A DNA stretch of 64,000 nucleotides from positions 186,001-250,000 of the forward strand of contig VXBP01004452.1 in NCBI GenBank assembly GCA_013400115.1. The letters run 5' to 3'. Position numbers and translations under genes: made by a program. Positions 1 through 10,451 of the stretch are shown here, piece by piece (position 1 is the first letter of the stretch; every line of letters starts with the position of its first letter). The notes below the pieces were generated by a model, which did no database searches, was not told the origin of the DNA, and was given only the letters and a program-made list of their open reading frames with translations. This DNA comes from Rhinopomastus cyanomelas. Lineage: Eukaryota > Chordata > Aves > Bucerotiformes > Rhinopomastidae.

Positions 1-1744
1 AGGTCTCAAGTGCCTGAGATTCCCACTCCTTCCCTTTGTTTAGGGCCTGATAAGGCCGCCTTTGCTTCGCTTCCTGTCCAGGTGCTGATAGCACATGGTC
101 CCCCCTAGTCCCTACAGAAGCCTCTCACCTCTTTCCGTCAGTGGAGAGGACACCCTGCCTTGCTTGCAGAAGTCTCATCCATGCCCTTAGCAGCCTGAAA
201 GAGTTTTTTGGGCCGGGGGAATGTCTTTTCCCCACAGCACAGATGAGCCTGGGAGGTTTTGGTTTTCTTTTTGCCACTGAAAAACAGATTACGCAGATCC
301 CATCCCCTTCCAGGAAATGGTTGGGGTGGGGGGAGCTGGGGAGCCTCACTTCCCGCTTGCTTTCAGCCCTCAGAAAGGTCTCTTTATGTGGGATGTCCAG
401 GTTCAGTCCTTCTGTGTGAGATAATGCAGAGGGCGACGATGCTGGAGGCCAGGTCGTGGTGGTTTGAACTCCTGATTCAATTAGAAATTGAAATTGAAAG
501 CAATTAAAAATTATCTCTGTCCCAGCTGAAACCAGGACACAAGGGGAAATCATTCCCTCCAGTTGCTGCTGTGGGATGTTGCTGGTCTTTACGTCCTTTG
601 CGAGTCCATCCATCGTGCCCGGAGTGATGGTGTCAAGTGCCCACGACTGCAGAACCTTTGCTGTGTCACCATCCCAGGCTGTGAGTATGGAGAGGGATTG
701 AGGGAGCTCCCAGCCTTTCCATGCTCCTGATAAAGTTGTGTGTAGGCACCATCCCAGCTGGTCCATCCTTCCTCCCAGTGCTGCACATCACAGCACCTGA
801 GTGCCACCAGCACCACTCACAAGCTGCTCTTCGCCATCATTCCCCTCTCTTCCACCTTAGAGCACCCTGCCCTGAGCCCCTGACCCTGCCTCCATCCTCT
901 TCCCTCTTTGCTTGGTTCCTGTCGGTAGGTCTTCCTGTAGCTTGTTCCCTCCTCGGTGCCCAGCAGAACCTTATAGACACACTGCAGACAGTGTTGGGGT
1001 GGTGGATTTGGTGGGGCTGGAGGTAGTTGATGTGACTTCTCTTGCTGAATCCACAGGATTCTCACACCAGGGTTTTGCGCAGCTGTGGGTGACCCCCATG
1101 TAACCTTCATTTCTCTTTGAGGAATCCATAAAACATTCTCAGGACAAAGGCTCTTCCGCTGAAACCCATTTCCTTGCCTTTCCTCTGAAGGGCTGTGCCA
1201 GAGGGGCCCCCCACCAACTATTGCTGGGGAAAGCCAGGAAAGGTGGGGATGGGACCAACTAGTGTCTCCAAGGTGGATAAACTGAGAGGTCACTTCCAAT
1301 CCCTAATGTTCCCTGTGATCACTTTTTCCTCTTGAGAGGACCGCAGAGCCAAAGCTGAACACACCAGGAGGTTCTAACAGAGTGCAGAGAGGCCAGCTTG
1401 CCGGCACCAGACTGCAGCCCCGGAAAACCTTGTGGTGGCCACAGTGCTGCAGAGGTCCCCATGTGTCTGGATCCCCATGTGTCTCACCTGGGTCACCACC
1501 AACATCAACTCTGTTTCAACCAAGAGTGATTCTGTGAAGTCCAACTTCCCATTGTCTCCATCCTAAAGGTGAGGAATTGTCTTACCTAGATAAGAAGGGT
1601 TTGTGTGACACCCCAACAGCAACATGATGGGTTTTCTTGTGATGCAGGAAGAAGGAAACCAAGCATGCGGTCCAGCTCACTTCAGAAAGTCGGTCAGTGA
1701 TTTGTGCAACCCAAAACCCCCCCTACGACAGGCTGTGCAAGCCC
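1..1744. other. Sequence upstream of the first Ig gene
   Basis: I recognise no gene here. Short open frames exist but none resembles a known protein or has convincing exon borders. A weak CR1-like 3' tail lies at about 1258-1318 (plus orientation: AGGTCACTTCCAATCCCTAA followed by a TGTGATC-type end). Promoter or noncoding exon sequence of the Ig gene that starts at 1745 may lie here, but no clear TATA box or CpG island is visible. Confidence 0.4.
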
Positions 1745-1832
1745 ATGCAATCACTCTTGGCTTCTCCTTTACAACTTGCCCACCCCATTGTGGCATCTCT
1801 CCTGCTTCCAGTTCTCCTGGTGGTCCTGCTAG
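1745..1832 (+). CDS. Gene A leader (signal peptide) segment
   Basis: The ATG at 1745 opens 29 codons ending in a strongly hydrophobic run (VASLLLPVLLVVLL), then one base (phase 1) before a GT. The phase fits the V exon, and in paralogue B the leader exon also ends in phase 1. The assignment is inferred from hydrophobicity, phase and position; no distinct intron follows. Confidence 0.45.
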
Positions 1833-4614
1833 GTTTGCCCCACAGTGATGGCCACCACAGAGATGGTAGTCGCCACGGAAGGATCCTCCATAATGATGCA
1901 AGCACCCAGCATCGCGAACGTGACCTTAATCCAGTGGGAGTACCTAGGGACCGAGGACCCTGAGTTCATCCTGCAGTTCTACGTGGATTCTGAGGCTCCA
2001 AGTGTCTTCCCTGCTTACCGTAGCCAAGTGGTTCTCTACCCTGAGAACGGCTCCATCCTGCTGCAGCACCTGCATGAGGCAGACAGCAGCCTCTACAAGG
2101 CAATGGTTGATCTCATACATGACCTTTCTTGAGGTGATAAGTAAGTTGAATGGGATGAGGGGATGGATTTTCCTCAGGGAAGGGCTGGCCAACAAGTAAC
2201 TCCCCAAGGCAGCAACCAGAGTAGTCACAGAGCATCTTAAATTGGAAGAGACTCATGAGAGCCATTGTGTCCAACTCCCTGCTCCTCACAGCACAACCTA
2301 AAGTTAAACCATCTGACTAAGAACGTTGTCCAGACCCTCCTTGACCTCTGGCAGGCTTCAGGCCATGACCGCTGCCCAAGGGATCCTGTCGAGAGTGGCT
2401 CCCTGAGCCCAGGGCACCATACATGGTCCTCAAGGGTTGGTGGTATCCATCCATCCTAGGGGGGAATCTGATGCAGGGATATGGACAGCTGCTCTCTCTG
2501 CTGAACTTGGTGCATGTTGCCCTGCTCCTGCTCCATCTTCTCTCCCTCCAAACTGACCTGGGGTGACAATCAGAAAGGAAGGACCTGGTGGCTGGCAGGA
2601 TGGCCAGGAGCCAGCAGTGGGCCAATGGCATCCTGGATGGATGGGAAGGGGGGTGGTTAGTAGATCAAGAGAGGTTCTCCTCCCCCTCTACTGTGCCCTG
2701 CTGAGACCACATCTGGAATCTTCTGTCCAGTTCTGGACCCTTCAGTTCCAGAAAGACACAGAGCTGCTGGAGAGGCCAGCGCAGAGCTGCAAAGATGATG
2801 AAGTAGAACATCTGCCTGATGAGGAAAGGCTGAGGGAGCTGAGCCTCTTGAGCTGGGAAAAAAGGAGCCTAAGGGGTGACCCCATTAATGTTGATAAATA
2901 TGGAAAGGGTGGGTGTCAGGAGGATGGAGCCAGGCTCTGCTCAGTGTCATCTAGTAATAGGACAAGGGGCACTGGGTGTGAGCTGAAACACAGGAGGTTC
3001 CACATCAATATCAGTAGGAACTTCTTCATGGTGAGGGTGACATTGGACTGGATGATCTTTAAGGTCTTTTCCAACCTTATCATTACTGTGATACTGTGAT
3101 ACTGTGACAGAGCACTGGAAGGGGATTCACCCAGGGGGATTGTGGAGTCTCCTTCTTTGGAGACATTTAAAACCCACCTGGATATGTTCCTGTGCAACTG
3201 GATCTAGAGGATCCTGCTGTGGCAGGGGGATTGAACTGGATGATCTTTTAAGGTCCCTTCCAACCCCTAATGTGCTGTGATTCTGCGAATCTGTGACCTG
3301 CTCGCTCCCCAACGGTGGGGTTTCCATGCGTGTTGGTCAGTTTTGGAGCCCAAGGCAGGGAAGGACTTGTGCTCTTGGAGGTGCTACCACCCTGCTCTCT
3401 GCTCTGCAGAGCCAGTGCCCCAGCCTGAGCTCTGGACTAGCTCCAACCTGACAGGCTCTCCCATCAAGCTGGTCTGCGTGGTGCCAGAAGGAACAGTGGC
3501 TTCCATCTCCTGGATGAAGGATGAGCATCCCCTTCCCTTGGAAAAAAGGATGCTGCTGTCCGAGAACGCCGTGCTGCAGTTAAGGAGGGCAGAGAAGTCA
3601 GACTGCGGCTCCTACTCCTGCAACATCAGCAATGTGGCCACCTGGCGGGAGGCAACCCTGAACCTGACGGTGACAGGTTAGCCTTGTCCTGCCGCCATGG
3701 TCCTACAAAACAGGGTCTCTCGCAGGTTTTCCCCAACCAGGGGAGACCCAGGACTCGGGTTTGCTAGCGTTTTGCAGCACCCTGGGGTGGCTGCCCCGTG
3801 TTTCGGGGTTGTCCCCAGCACAGGGCTTACCTTCGTGCAGGTCTCACCGCTCCCCTCCACCTCATGTGGAAGTTGGCCCCCGCCACGCTGCTGCTCCACT
3901 GTCAACTTCATCCCGCTCTGCTAGCTGAGGGACCAGCACAGGCTTGATGAGCGCCAGGGCTGCCCCCAGACCCCAACCACAGCCCTTCTCTCCCCGCTGT
4001 GGACAGGACAGGTGGCAGAAAGCCTCAGCCAAGCTCCCATCATCCTCATTCCTCCAGCAGTGGTGCAAAACGTTCTCAACTCGTGAGCATCCTCTTGTGC
4101 CTCTGTAGCCTTCTACTGCCTAGAAGCAGCTAATCCCAAAAGGTTTTGTGAGCGATGGAGCCCAGGGTACCCAGTATCAAGCATACGGTCACCCCTCTGC
4201 TCCTCACTCTCCTGGCTTCTGCTGACCAGAGGAAACCCAAACCTTCCAAGTCATCATAAGCAGCAAAAACTTGGGCAGAAATGTTGTCAAGTGTCCTGCT
4301 GGGTGGAACTGGTTCTGTATGGAAGAGCCCCAACTCTGGCTGGTTTTGCCCAGTTCCTCCTTTGCAAGGTCACCGGGTTTTTTTCCCCTCTCCAGGGTTT
4401 CCAAACCTCAGGGTTTCAGTTCTCCGCAAACAAAACCTGCAGCTGTCCTCCCTGCACTGCTGTGCCTGTTCCTGGCTGGGCGGTACCAACAGTGGTTCCC
4501 TTTTGTCCCCAGGGAGGGAAGAATGGAGGTTTATCCACCTGTCTGCCCACTTGCTGCTGTACATCTCCTCCCTCCTTCTGCTTGCCACCTCCATCAGCTG
4601 GATGCAGGAAGAAG
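1745..4614 (+). CDS. HEPACAM/SLAM-like two-Ig-domain membrane receptor, possibly defective (gene A)
   Basis: Likely a type I cell-surface receptor of the CD2/SLAM/HEPACAM group. Probable parts: leader 1745-1832, V-type Ig exon 1846-2140, C2-type Ig exon 3410-3676, membrane exon 4513-4614. The V domain has the WEY motif of strand C and no canonical Cys pair, as is usual in this family. The C2 domain has the pair LVC...SYSCN and the SWMKD tryptophan. The last exon gives a leucine-rich membrane span (HLLLYISSLLLLATSISW). All joints are phase 1, as in the family. Two problems: only 13 nt separate leader and V exon, and the V frame meets a TGA at 2130-2132, while the frame that joins to the C2 exon through the donor at 2141 (FLEVI, then K, then PVPQPEL) is shifted. 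It may be a recent pseudogene, or the sequence may contain indel errors. Cytoplasmic exons after 4614 were not found. It is paralogous to the minus-strand gene at 10.4-11.8 kb. Confidence 0.7.
1846..2140 (+). CDS. Gene A V-type Ig exon
   Basis: The exon is preceded by the acceptor TTTGCCCCACAG. The frame starting TG|ATG at 1846 reads TTEMVVATEGSS...IQWEYLG...VVLYPENGSILLQHLHEADSSLYK, the strand pattern of a SLAM/HEPACAM V domain (ENGS(I/L)LL, then a D-x-x-x-Y motif). This frame stops at 2130. A strong donor GTAAGT lies at 2141. The expected last strand, FLEVI, is read only in the next frame from about 2119. Confidence 0.7.
2228..2400 (-). repeat. CR1 fragment (minus)
   Basis: The complement of the CR1 3' region is visible: TTAAATTGGAAGAGACTCATGAGAGCCATTGTGTCCAACTCCCTGC. 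It lies in the intron between the V and C2 exons of gene A. Boundaries are approximate. Confidence 0.6.
2545..3297 (+). repeat. CR1 element with C-terminal ORF2 remnant (plus)
   Basis: A 5'-truncated CR1 copy. A decayed reverse-transcriptase-protein end (LLPLYCALLRPHLESSVQFW, then DEERLRELSLL) is followed by the CR1 3' UTR and the tail AGGTCCCTTCCAACCCCTAATGTGCTGTGATTCTGCG. At about 3042-3108 it carries an extra partial 3' tail (GGACTGGATGATCTTTAAGGTCTT...ATACTGTGATACTGTG), so a second CR1 end is nested inside it. Confidence 0.9.
3410..3676 (+). CDS. Gene A C2-type Ig exon
   Basis: The exon starts after TCTGCTCTGCAG and ends at a GTTAGC donor; it is 267 nt, phase 1 to 1. It reads PVPQPELWTSSNLTGSPIKL, then VC, SWMKDEHPLPLEKRMLL, and a Cys in SYSCNISN. 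The WLKDGKPL-like strand and Y-x-C motif are typical of the membrane-proximal domain of HEPACAM and SLAM proteins. N-glycosylation sites are visible (SNLT, CNIS, LNLT). Confidence 0.85.
4513..4614 (+). CDS. Gene A transmembrane exon
   Basis: The acceptor TTTTGTCCCCAG precedes it and the donor GTAGGA follows; 102 nt, phase 1 to 1. It codes for REEWRFIHLSAHLLLYISSL followed by LLLATSISWMQEE, a short juxtamembrane stretch and one membrane helix. No ITSM (TxYxxV/I) is seen in it; the tail would be in a further exon that I could not identify. Confidence 0.7.
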
Positions 4615-4689
4615 GTAGGAATCTCCATTGCTTTAGGGTCTCATCTTCTTCTTCCTCCAGGTCCCTAGGGTAGCGTCTTTGTTTGAAGG

Positions 4690-5060
4690 GCATAGAACTG
4701 GGGATGCCAGTCCAGAGGAGGCCACAGAGATGATGCAAGGGCTGGAGCACCTTCGCTATGAGGACAGGCTGAGGTGTATGGGGTTTGTCACTCCGGGGGG
4801 ACCTTATAGCTGACTGATGATCTCTGAAGGGAACCTACTGGAAGGCAGCAGAGGGACGTTCCCCAAAGAGAGCTAGTGATAGGAGAAGTGGAAATGGTTT
4901 GAAACTGAAGGAGAGGAGGTTCAAACTACATCTGAGGAAGTTCTTCAGTGCAAGGGTGGAGAGACTCTGGAATCGATTGCCCAGATAGGATGTGGCTGCC
5001 CCCTCCCTGGAGGTGTCCAAGGCCAGGTTGGATGAGTCCTCGAGCAACCAAGTCTGGCTG
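4690..5060 (+). repeat. CR1 fragment (plus)
   Basis: CR1 internal sequence: GGAGGCCACAGAGATGATGC, AGGGCTGGAGCACCT, then GAGAGGAGGTTCAAACTACA and CTCCCTGGAGGTGTCCAAGG. It breaks off before the usual 3' tail, next to a minus-strand copy. Confidence 0.75.
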
Positions 5061-5114
5061 CAAGTTGGTTTCTCTGGTTCAGGTCTCTTTGGTTGAGAGA
5101 CCCCATGGCATGAG

Positions 5115-5870
5115 AGACCACCCACCCTGGGCAGCCCCTTCCAGTGCTCTGTCACCCTCACCATCACCATGAAGTTCTTCCTCATATTAATGTGGAACCT
5201 CCTTTGTTCCAGCTGACACCCAGTGCCCCTTGTCCTATCATTAGATGCCACTGAGCAGAGCCTGGCTCCATCCTCCTGACACCCATCCTTCACATATTTA
5301 TAGACACGAATGAAGTCACCCCTCAGTCTTCTTTTTTCCAAGCTCAAGAGACCCAGCTCCCTCAGCCTTTCCTCATCACGGAGATGCTCCACTCCATCAG
5401 CTCTGTGCTGGACTCTCTCTAGCAGCTCTGTGTCCTTCTGGAACAGAGGGGCTCAGAGCTGGACACAAGATTCCAGATGTGGTCTCAGCAGGGCAGAATA
5501 AAGGGGGAGGAGAACCTCTCTCAGTAAAGAGGATGGGATTGTTGCTGGGTGGTGCCATGTGGCAGCACTTTGGGAGGCCTCCTGGTCTTTATCAAGACCA
5601 GTTTGCTCCTTGAAACGCCTGCACACCAATGCCTGCCACATGGGAAATAAGCAGGAGGAGTTAGAAGTCTGCACTCGGTCAGGAGATGACGATCTAGTGG
5701 CAGTTACAGAGCCATGGTGGCATATGACTGGAATGTGGTCATGGATCATAGAATCACAGAATCATAGAATCATTAGGGATTGGAAGTGACCTCAAAAGGT
5801 CATCTAGAATCACAGACATTAGGGATTGGAAGGGACCTTGAAAGATCATCTGGTCCAATCCCCCTGCCAG
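5115..5870 (-). repeat. CR1 cluster (minus), two or more pieces
   Basis: About 5115-5530 is the complement of CR1 3' UTR and ORF2 end (GTGGAACCTCCTTTGTTCCAGCTGACACCCAGTGCCC). About 5745-5870 holds two successive complemented 3' tails (AATCATAGAATCATTAGGGATTGGAAG, then CAGACATTAGGGATTGGAAG), which indicates serial insertions. Confidence 0.85.
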
Positions 5871-6069
5871 ATGGCCATGTTCTGTCCAGGAAAGAGAAGC
5901 CAGCAAGGCCAGGTGGTGAAGCTGCTCTTTACACGAGAGAACAACTGGAATGTGTTGAGTTCTGTCAAAGGGTAGACGAAGAAGCCACAGCCCAAGCAGG
6001 CAGGAAAAGACAGGACATGGTGTCAAAACCCAACCATCTCCAGGCTTTTGCCATGACCTAGGTGACCCT

Positions 6070-6140
6070 GCACTGGCAGGAGGATTGGACTGGATGCTTT
6101 TTCCAGGTCTCTTCCAATCCCCGTGATCCTCTGATGATCT
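6070..6140 (+). repeat. CR1 3' tail (plus)
   Basis: GGCAGGAGGATTGGACTGGATG followed by CAGGTCTCTTCCAATCCCCGTGATCCT is a degraded CR1 3' end. Confidence 0.65.
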
Positions 6141-6627
6141 GTGGGGCTGTTCCAGAAGAGACAGACCCACCTGCTCCAAGCACTGGTATCCTACACCCCT
6201 CTGTGTCACTGAGCTGTAAAAAAAGTCATCATTTCCTACCCAGGCATGAGAGTTTCCCCACAGGACATCCATGGGTCAGCTCTGCAGGGGAACACTGTCC
6301 ATCAGCAGCTCAGTGAGGGCTGAGCACTCTACTGCTGAGACCTCAAACGAGCCGTACCTGTGGGTATTAAACAATTCTAGATGCACCTATGCCTGCCATC
6401 GGTGTGGAGATAGACACTTGGCACTGCTGAAGTGGTGATGCCTTGACATCCATCTATGGACTTGCTTTTCCAGGAGCAAATCTGTAGTAACTTCAAGCCC
6501 AGACCTGCTTTCCCCTGGTAATTGCAGGCAAACCAGACCCCCCGTAAGGCTGGGTTGCACAGCCAAGAGCTCTGCTAAGTCCATACTCGACGTGTTAAGC
6601 CGCCAGGGCTTCACTGGGAGTGGGAAT

Positions 6628-6780
6628 CAATCACAGAATCACTAGGGTTGGAAAAGACCTCCAAGATCATCTGCCCCAACCATGAACCCCACACTGTCAG
6701 TGCCCACAGAGCCCTGTCCCAAAGTGCCACATCAGCGCAGCTTTTGGACACCTCCAGGAGGAGGCACACAAGGGAGGACG
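6628..6780 (-). repeat. CR1 fragment (minus)
   Basis: AATCACAGAATCACTAGGGTTGGAAAAGACCTCCAAGATCATC is the complement of a CR1 3' end, running into older CR1 sequence to about 6780. Confidence 0.75.
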
Positions 6781-6867
6781 GATGTCAAGGCACTCGCAGG
6801 AGGAGATGGGCAGTGGGATGTGTCTCCCACTGCTACATCCCAGCACATCAGCCACTGTCTCATGTAT

Positions 6868-6955
6868 CCCATCACAGAATGTCTTGGGTTGGCAGAGACC
6901 TTTAAGGCAATCAAGTCCAACCTGCAGAGGTCTTTCCCACAGCCTAGAGGAGGCT
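6868..6955 (-). repeat. CR1 fragment (minus)
   Basis: ATCACAGAATGTCTTGGGTTGGCAGAGACCTTTAAGGCAATCAAGTCCAACCTGC is an older CR1 3' end in reverse orientation. Confidence 0.65.
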
Positions 6956-8030
6956 TTTGGGGTTCCAAACAATTGCCATGGCTAGACCTGCAGACAGAGG
7001 CCACCAGGTAGACCTTGAGGTTGAAACTTCCCTCTCTGACCCTGTATCGCTAGGGTAGCACCCAGGACCACAGGCTGTGCCAGGGAAGCTGCTTGCCAGG
7101 TCTCAGTGACTCAGGGAACTGAGACAAGTTAAAAATAGGTTGTCTCGGGTTGGTGTTAACCCCGGCTCAGCCCCCAAAACTGCAGCAACTGCAGGAGCCA
7201 GCAAGGGACGGGGGGATGGCGATGCTGGAGCTCAACAGGTAGCCAACGATGTCCCACAGAGCTGGAAGCTCAGACTGAGTGACTCCAGCATCAACAAGCT
7301 CTCCCACCAGCAGCAACCCACCACCACAGCCAGTGCAGGGTCCAGGAGCTGGGAGCACATCCCACCTTGGACCCTCTTGAGGGACAACCTCCCATGCCTG
7401 AACATCACCACATCGCAGCGAGGTCGCTCAGGCGGTTTTATTGTAGCAGCAAACACTAAGGCCCACAACATCTCCGGGGTGGTTTACAGCCAACTCTCAG
7501 AAAGGTCTGGAGAGGTGGCTCCCGTAAAACATCAGCCTGTTCTACACCTGCAAGTGCAACGAGAACCAGGACAACCTGCCCCGTAGCTTGGAACTGAGGC
7601 TGGAGCCCAGCTCCCCCACCCAAGCCATCCAGCAGCTACAGCAGAGATGCCGGAGACCAGCTCGACGGGGGCTGGAGGCGGGCTCATCCCCATCAGCAAC
7701 AGGCCCAGGAGCCAGTTAGCTCCAGGGTGGAGGCACCAGTTGTGTCTTCAGGCTCAGGAACTTCAAGTTTCAGAACCAGTACAACCCCATTGAGGCAAAG
7801 CCCAGAATAACTTTGCAGCAGCAGAAGGGGAAAGGAGGCAGCAGGCACCGCAGATGGCCCGGCCATATCAGACCAGACCAGACCCACCATGACCCACCGA
7901 AGCAGTGGAAGGGAAGGACAAGCTGCATCAGCATAAGGAAGACCCCGGTGCAAGTGGAGGGCACATCCCTAGTTTCCCTGGAAAGCCCAAGGCTGGAGGA
8001 CAGCGGAGATGGGCTCAGGAGCAGCCTTAG

Positions 8031-8092
8031 ATAGAATCAAAGAATCATTAGGGATTGGAAGGGACCTCAAAAGATCATATAGTCCAATCCCT
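8031..8092 (-). repeat. CR1 3' tail (minus)
   Basis: AGAATCAAAGAATCATTAGGGATTGGAAGGGACCTCAAAAGATCATATAGTCCAATCCC is the complement of the CR1 3' end. Confidence 0.85.
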
Positions 8093-10391
8093 CACGCCAA
8101 GCCACAGGGACTTCTCTGGGGTTTCCTTTCCAAAACAAAACTACTTCACTTCTCCTCCAGCCCCTGATGCATCCCATCAGTGCCCAGGACAGCAAAGTCC
8201 TGCCCTTCTTCCTCCCTCCAAGGGTCAAACCCATAGAACATCCATGGCTGCAACCCCTGCAGCCTCCCTGCACACCCCCACACCCAGCAGCCCCAGGACC
8301 ACATGTGTCTCCCATGGGGATGGTGGCCCTTTCCAGAGCCATCAGCCCACCCCTCCTATCCCATTCTCTCTGGAGGGAACCAGGAGAGCCATGGCCACCT
8401 CTCCCCAGGGATGTGTGAGGAGCCCTGGAGAAGGGCAGGACAGCAGAGGCAAACTCCAAACCGGGGACAAACAGGGGTTCATGGGGTTCAGCAGCTTGAG
8501 CAAGCCAGCTGAGACAGCATCAGGCACCCAGTGCTCCCTGGGCAGCACCTGGGCAGCATCGAGGGACAGCAACAAGGGTGCAGCCACTCCAGCCTGCAAG
8601 GAAAAGAGAGGTCCCTAAGCCACCTCCGGGAAGTGGATTTTCCACTTGACACTCAAGAGGCCTGGGCTTGGACTCTGCTCCCCATTTCAGGAGCCACCTC
8701 GGCCAGCTGCTCCCTGGTAGGAGAAATCCAGGAGCTGGGAACCAAAAGCTCTCCGATTTTTCCATTAGCCACAACACCGCATGGGATTACACACTTGTCC
8801 TCCTCACCCACCAGGAGGCTTCACTTAGCAGCCCCAGCTCTCTGTGGTCACGCAGAGCACAGCAAGAGGGGAGAAGGTTTCGAGAACCACTCACTTTCCA
8901 GAAACCCCCAAGGCCCTTTGGAGAATTAAAACCAAAAAGGAACAGCCCTACCACCATCATGAAGGAGCAGGTTCCAGGGTGGGCCTGCACATCCTCTGCC
9001 CCTGCTCCACCCCAGAGGCTGCAGCAGGTCGGTTTACAGTGGTCTCACGGTGTTACTGGAAACCAGAACGTGGCCCCATCCAGCCACAGACCAGCTCTGA
9101 AGAGGCCGAGCAAGAAGCTCCGGGCAAGAGCCTGCTCCCCCAGCAAAGCAACAGGATGGGTTGGGGTGGAACCAGCAGCTGCTGCCCCAGCACAGGCAGC
9201 TCCACAAAATGCATCATGGGGATTAAAGAGCTGGTGGGGCAGAGGCAGGAATAGCCCTGAGGTTCCTGCTGGAGATAACCAGTAGCATCAGGCTCTGTGT
9301 GGGGGAATCAAGGGCATTTCCAGAGCAAATCCCTGCAGGGAGCAGAAAATCCTTGGAGTGGGGAGAGGAAGCCCTTCAGTGCCTCTCCCATCTGTAAGTG
9401 GGAAATGGAGCCTGAGCTCTCCCAGCTAACACTGGCTGGAGGAGCTGGGCCACCCCAGCAGAGGGCTGAAGGCATCTTACCTCAGCCCTCACAGGCGCTG
9501 GCAGTTCCTTCTCCTGCACCAGACGAAGATACCTGGGGACAAACCAGCAGCTCCATTAAGTGTCCTCAAGACAATGCTCAGAGAACGGCAACACTCAGAT
9601 GGGACATCTTGAGCCAAGAGCACCCACCAGCGTTCCCTGGCGCAGGGTGGGGGCCTGGAGAAACTTCCCCATGGTCCCAGCACAGCTGATGGCTGGGGAG
9701 CAGAGCCGTGGCCATGGGTGCGAGGGGAGTGCCAGGGCTGACAGAGCAGCAGCAGCAGCTCCCCAGTGCCTGGAGGCTTCTCCACAGGAAAAACCTGAAA
9801 GCTTTGTGCAATCCTGACACACGTTCAAGAAATCACCCAGGGAGAACCTCCCACCCTTAATTCAAACCCCTAGATCCTCCTCTCGGGTCCAGCCTTGGGC
9901 GTTCCCACTTGTGTCTTGTTTTTCTCCTCTAAGTTTGGGGCTGACAACCTGAGAATTTAAATCCTCACTTTGGCAGGGACTGGGGATTTGCTGGGGAATC
10001 TCTGCAGCCCCAAAAAAGGAGGAAAAGCAAGAAGCAGGGAGTCTGGAAGTTCCTGGCCCTTCTGCGGGCAGAAAACAACAGTGCAGGGCTCAGAGCTCGC
10101 ACCCTGCAAGGTGCCCATGGGGCGCTGGTGGAGGGGATGACCAGGTAAGGGAAGTAAAACACAACCTCGCATAAAATCCCTGGGCACACGGGGGATGTTG
10201 CCCCTACAACCTCCCTCCAGAGACAGGCATCACTCCCTGGGTTCGGGGATGCTTCGCTCAGAATGACAGCAGTGACAGAGCCCCAGTCCCTGCCCACGGA
10301 TGCCAGAGACCCTCTCCCCACCCACCTCTTCTCATCCCATGGCACCTGGCCACAAAAAGCCCATTTGGGGCGAAACGAACCAAGCACTGAC

Positions 10392-10451
10392 CTGCCAGCG
10401 AGCCGATGACCACACACCCCAGGATCATGGGCAGCACCACGTTTGCAGCGT
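10392..10451 (-). CDS. Gene B transmembrane exon
   Basis: Sixty nucleotides between the acceptor CTTCTGCAG and the donor GTCAGTG (minus strand). It encodes N-AANVVLPMILGCVVIGSLAG, a single membrane helix with a small-residue face (G, A, S). Phase 1 to 1. Confidence 0.8.

Larger units (their letters stand above)
4615..10391. other. Interval between the two convergent Ig genes
   Basis: The interval holds several CR1 pieces (listed separately) and otherwise unrecognised sequence. Missing cytoplasmic exons and 3' UTRs of both Ig genes are expected here but I could not assign them. A possible decayed Ig-like stretch lies at about 7380-7600, where one frame reads NISLFYTCKCNENQDNLPRS directly after a TAA. 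No RNA gene or tandem array was seen. Confidence 0.4.

Noticed and set aside
7140..7586. 148-codon plus open frame
   Set aside because: No clear family and no splice junction supporting it as an exon. Only the Ig-like fragment near its end is kept as a finding.
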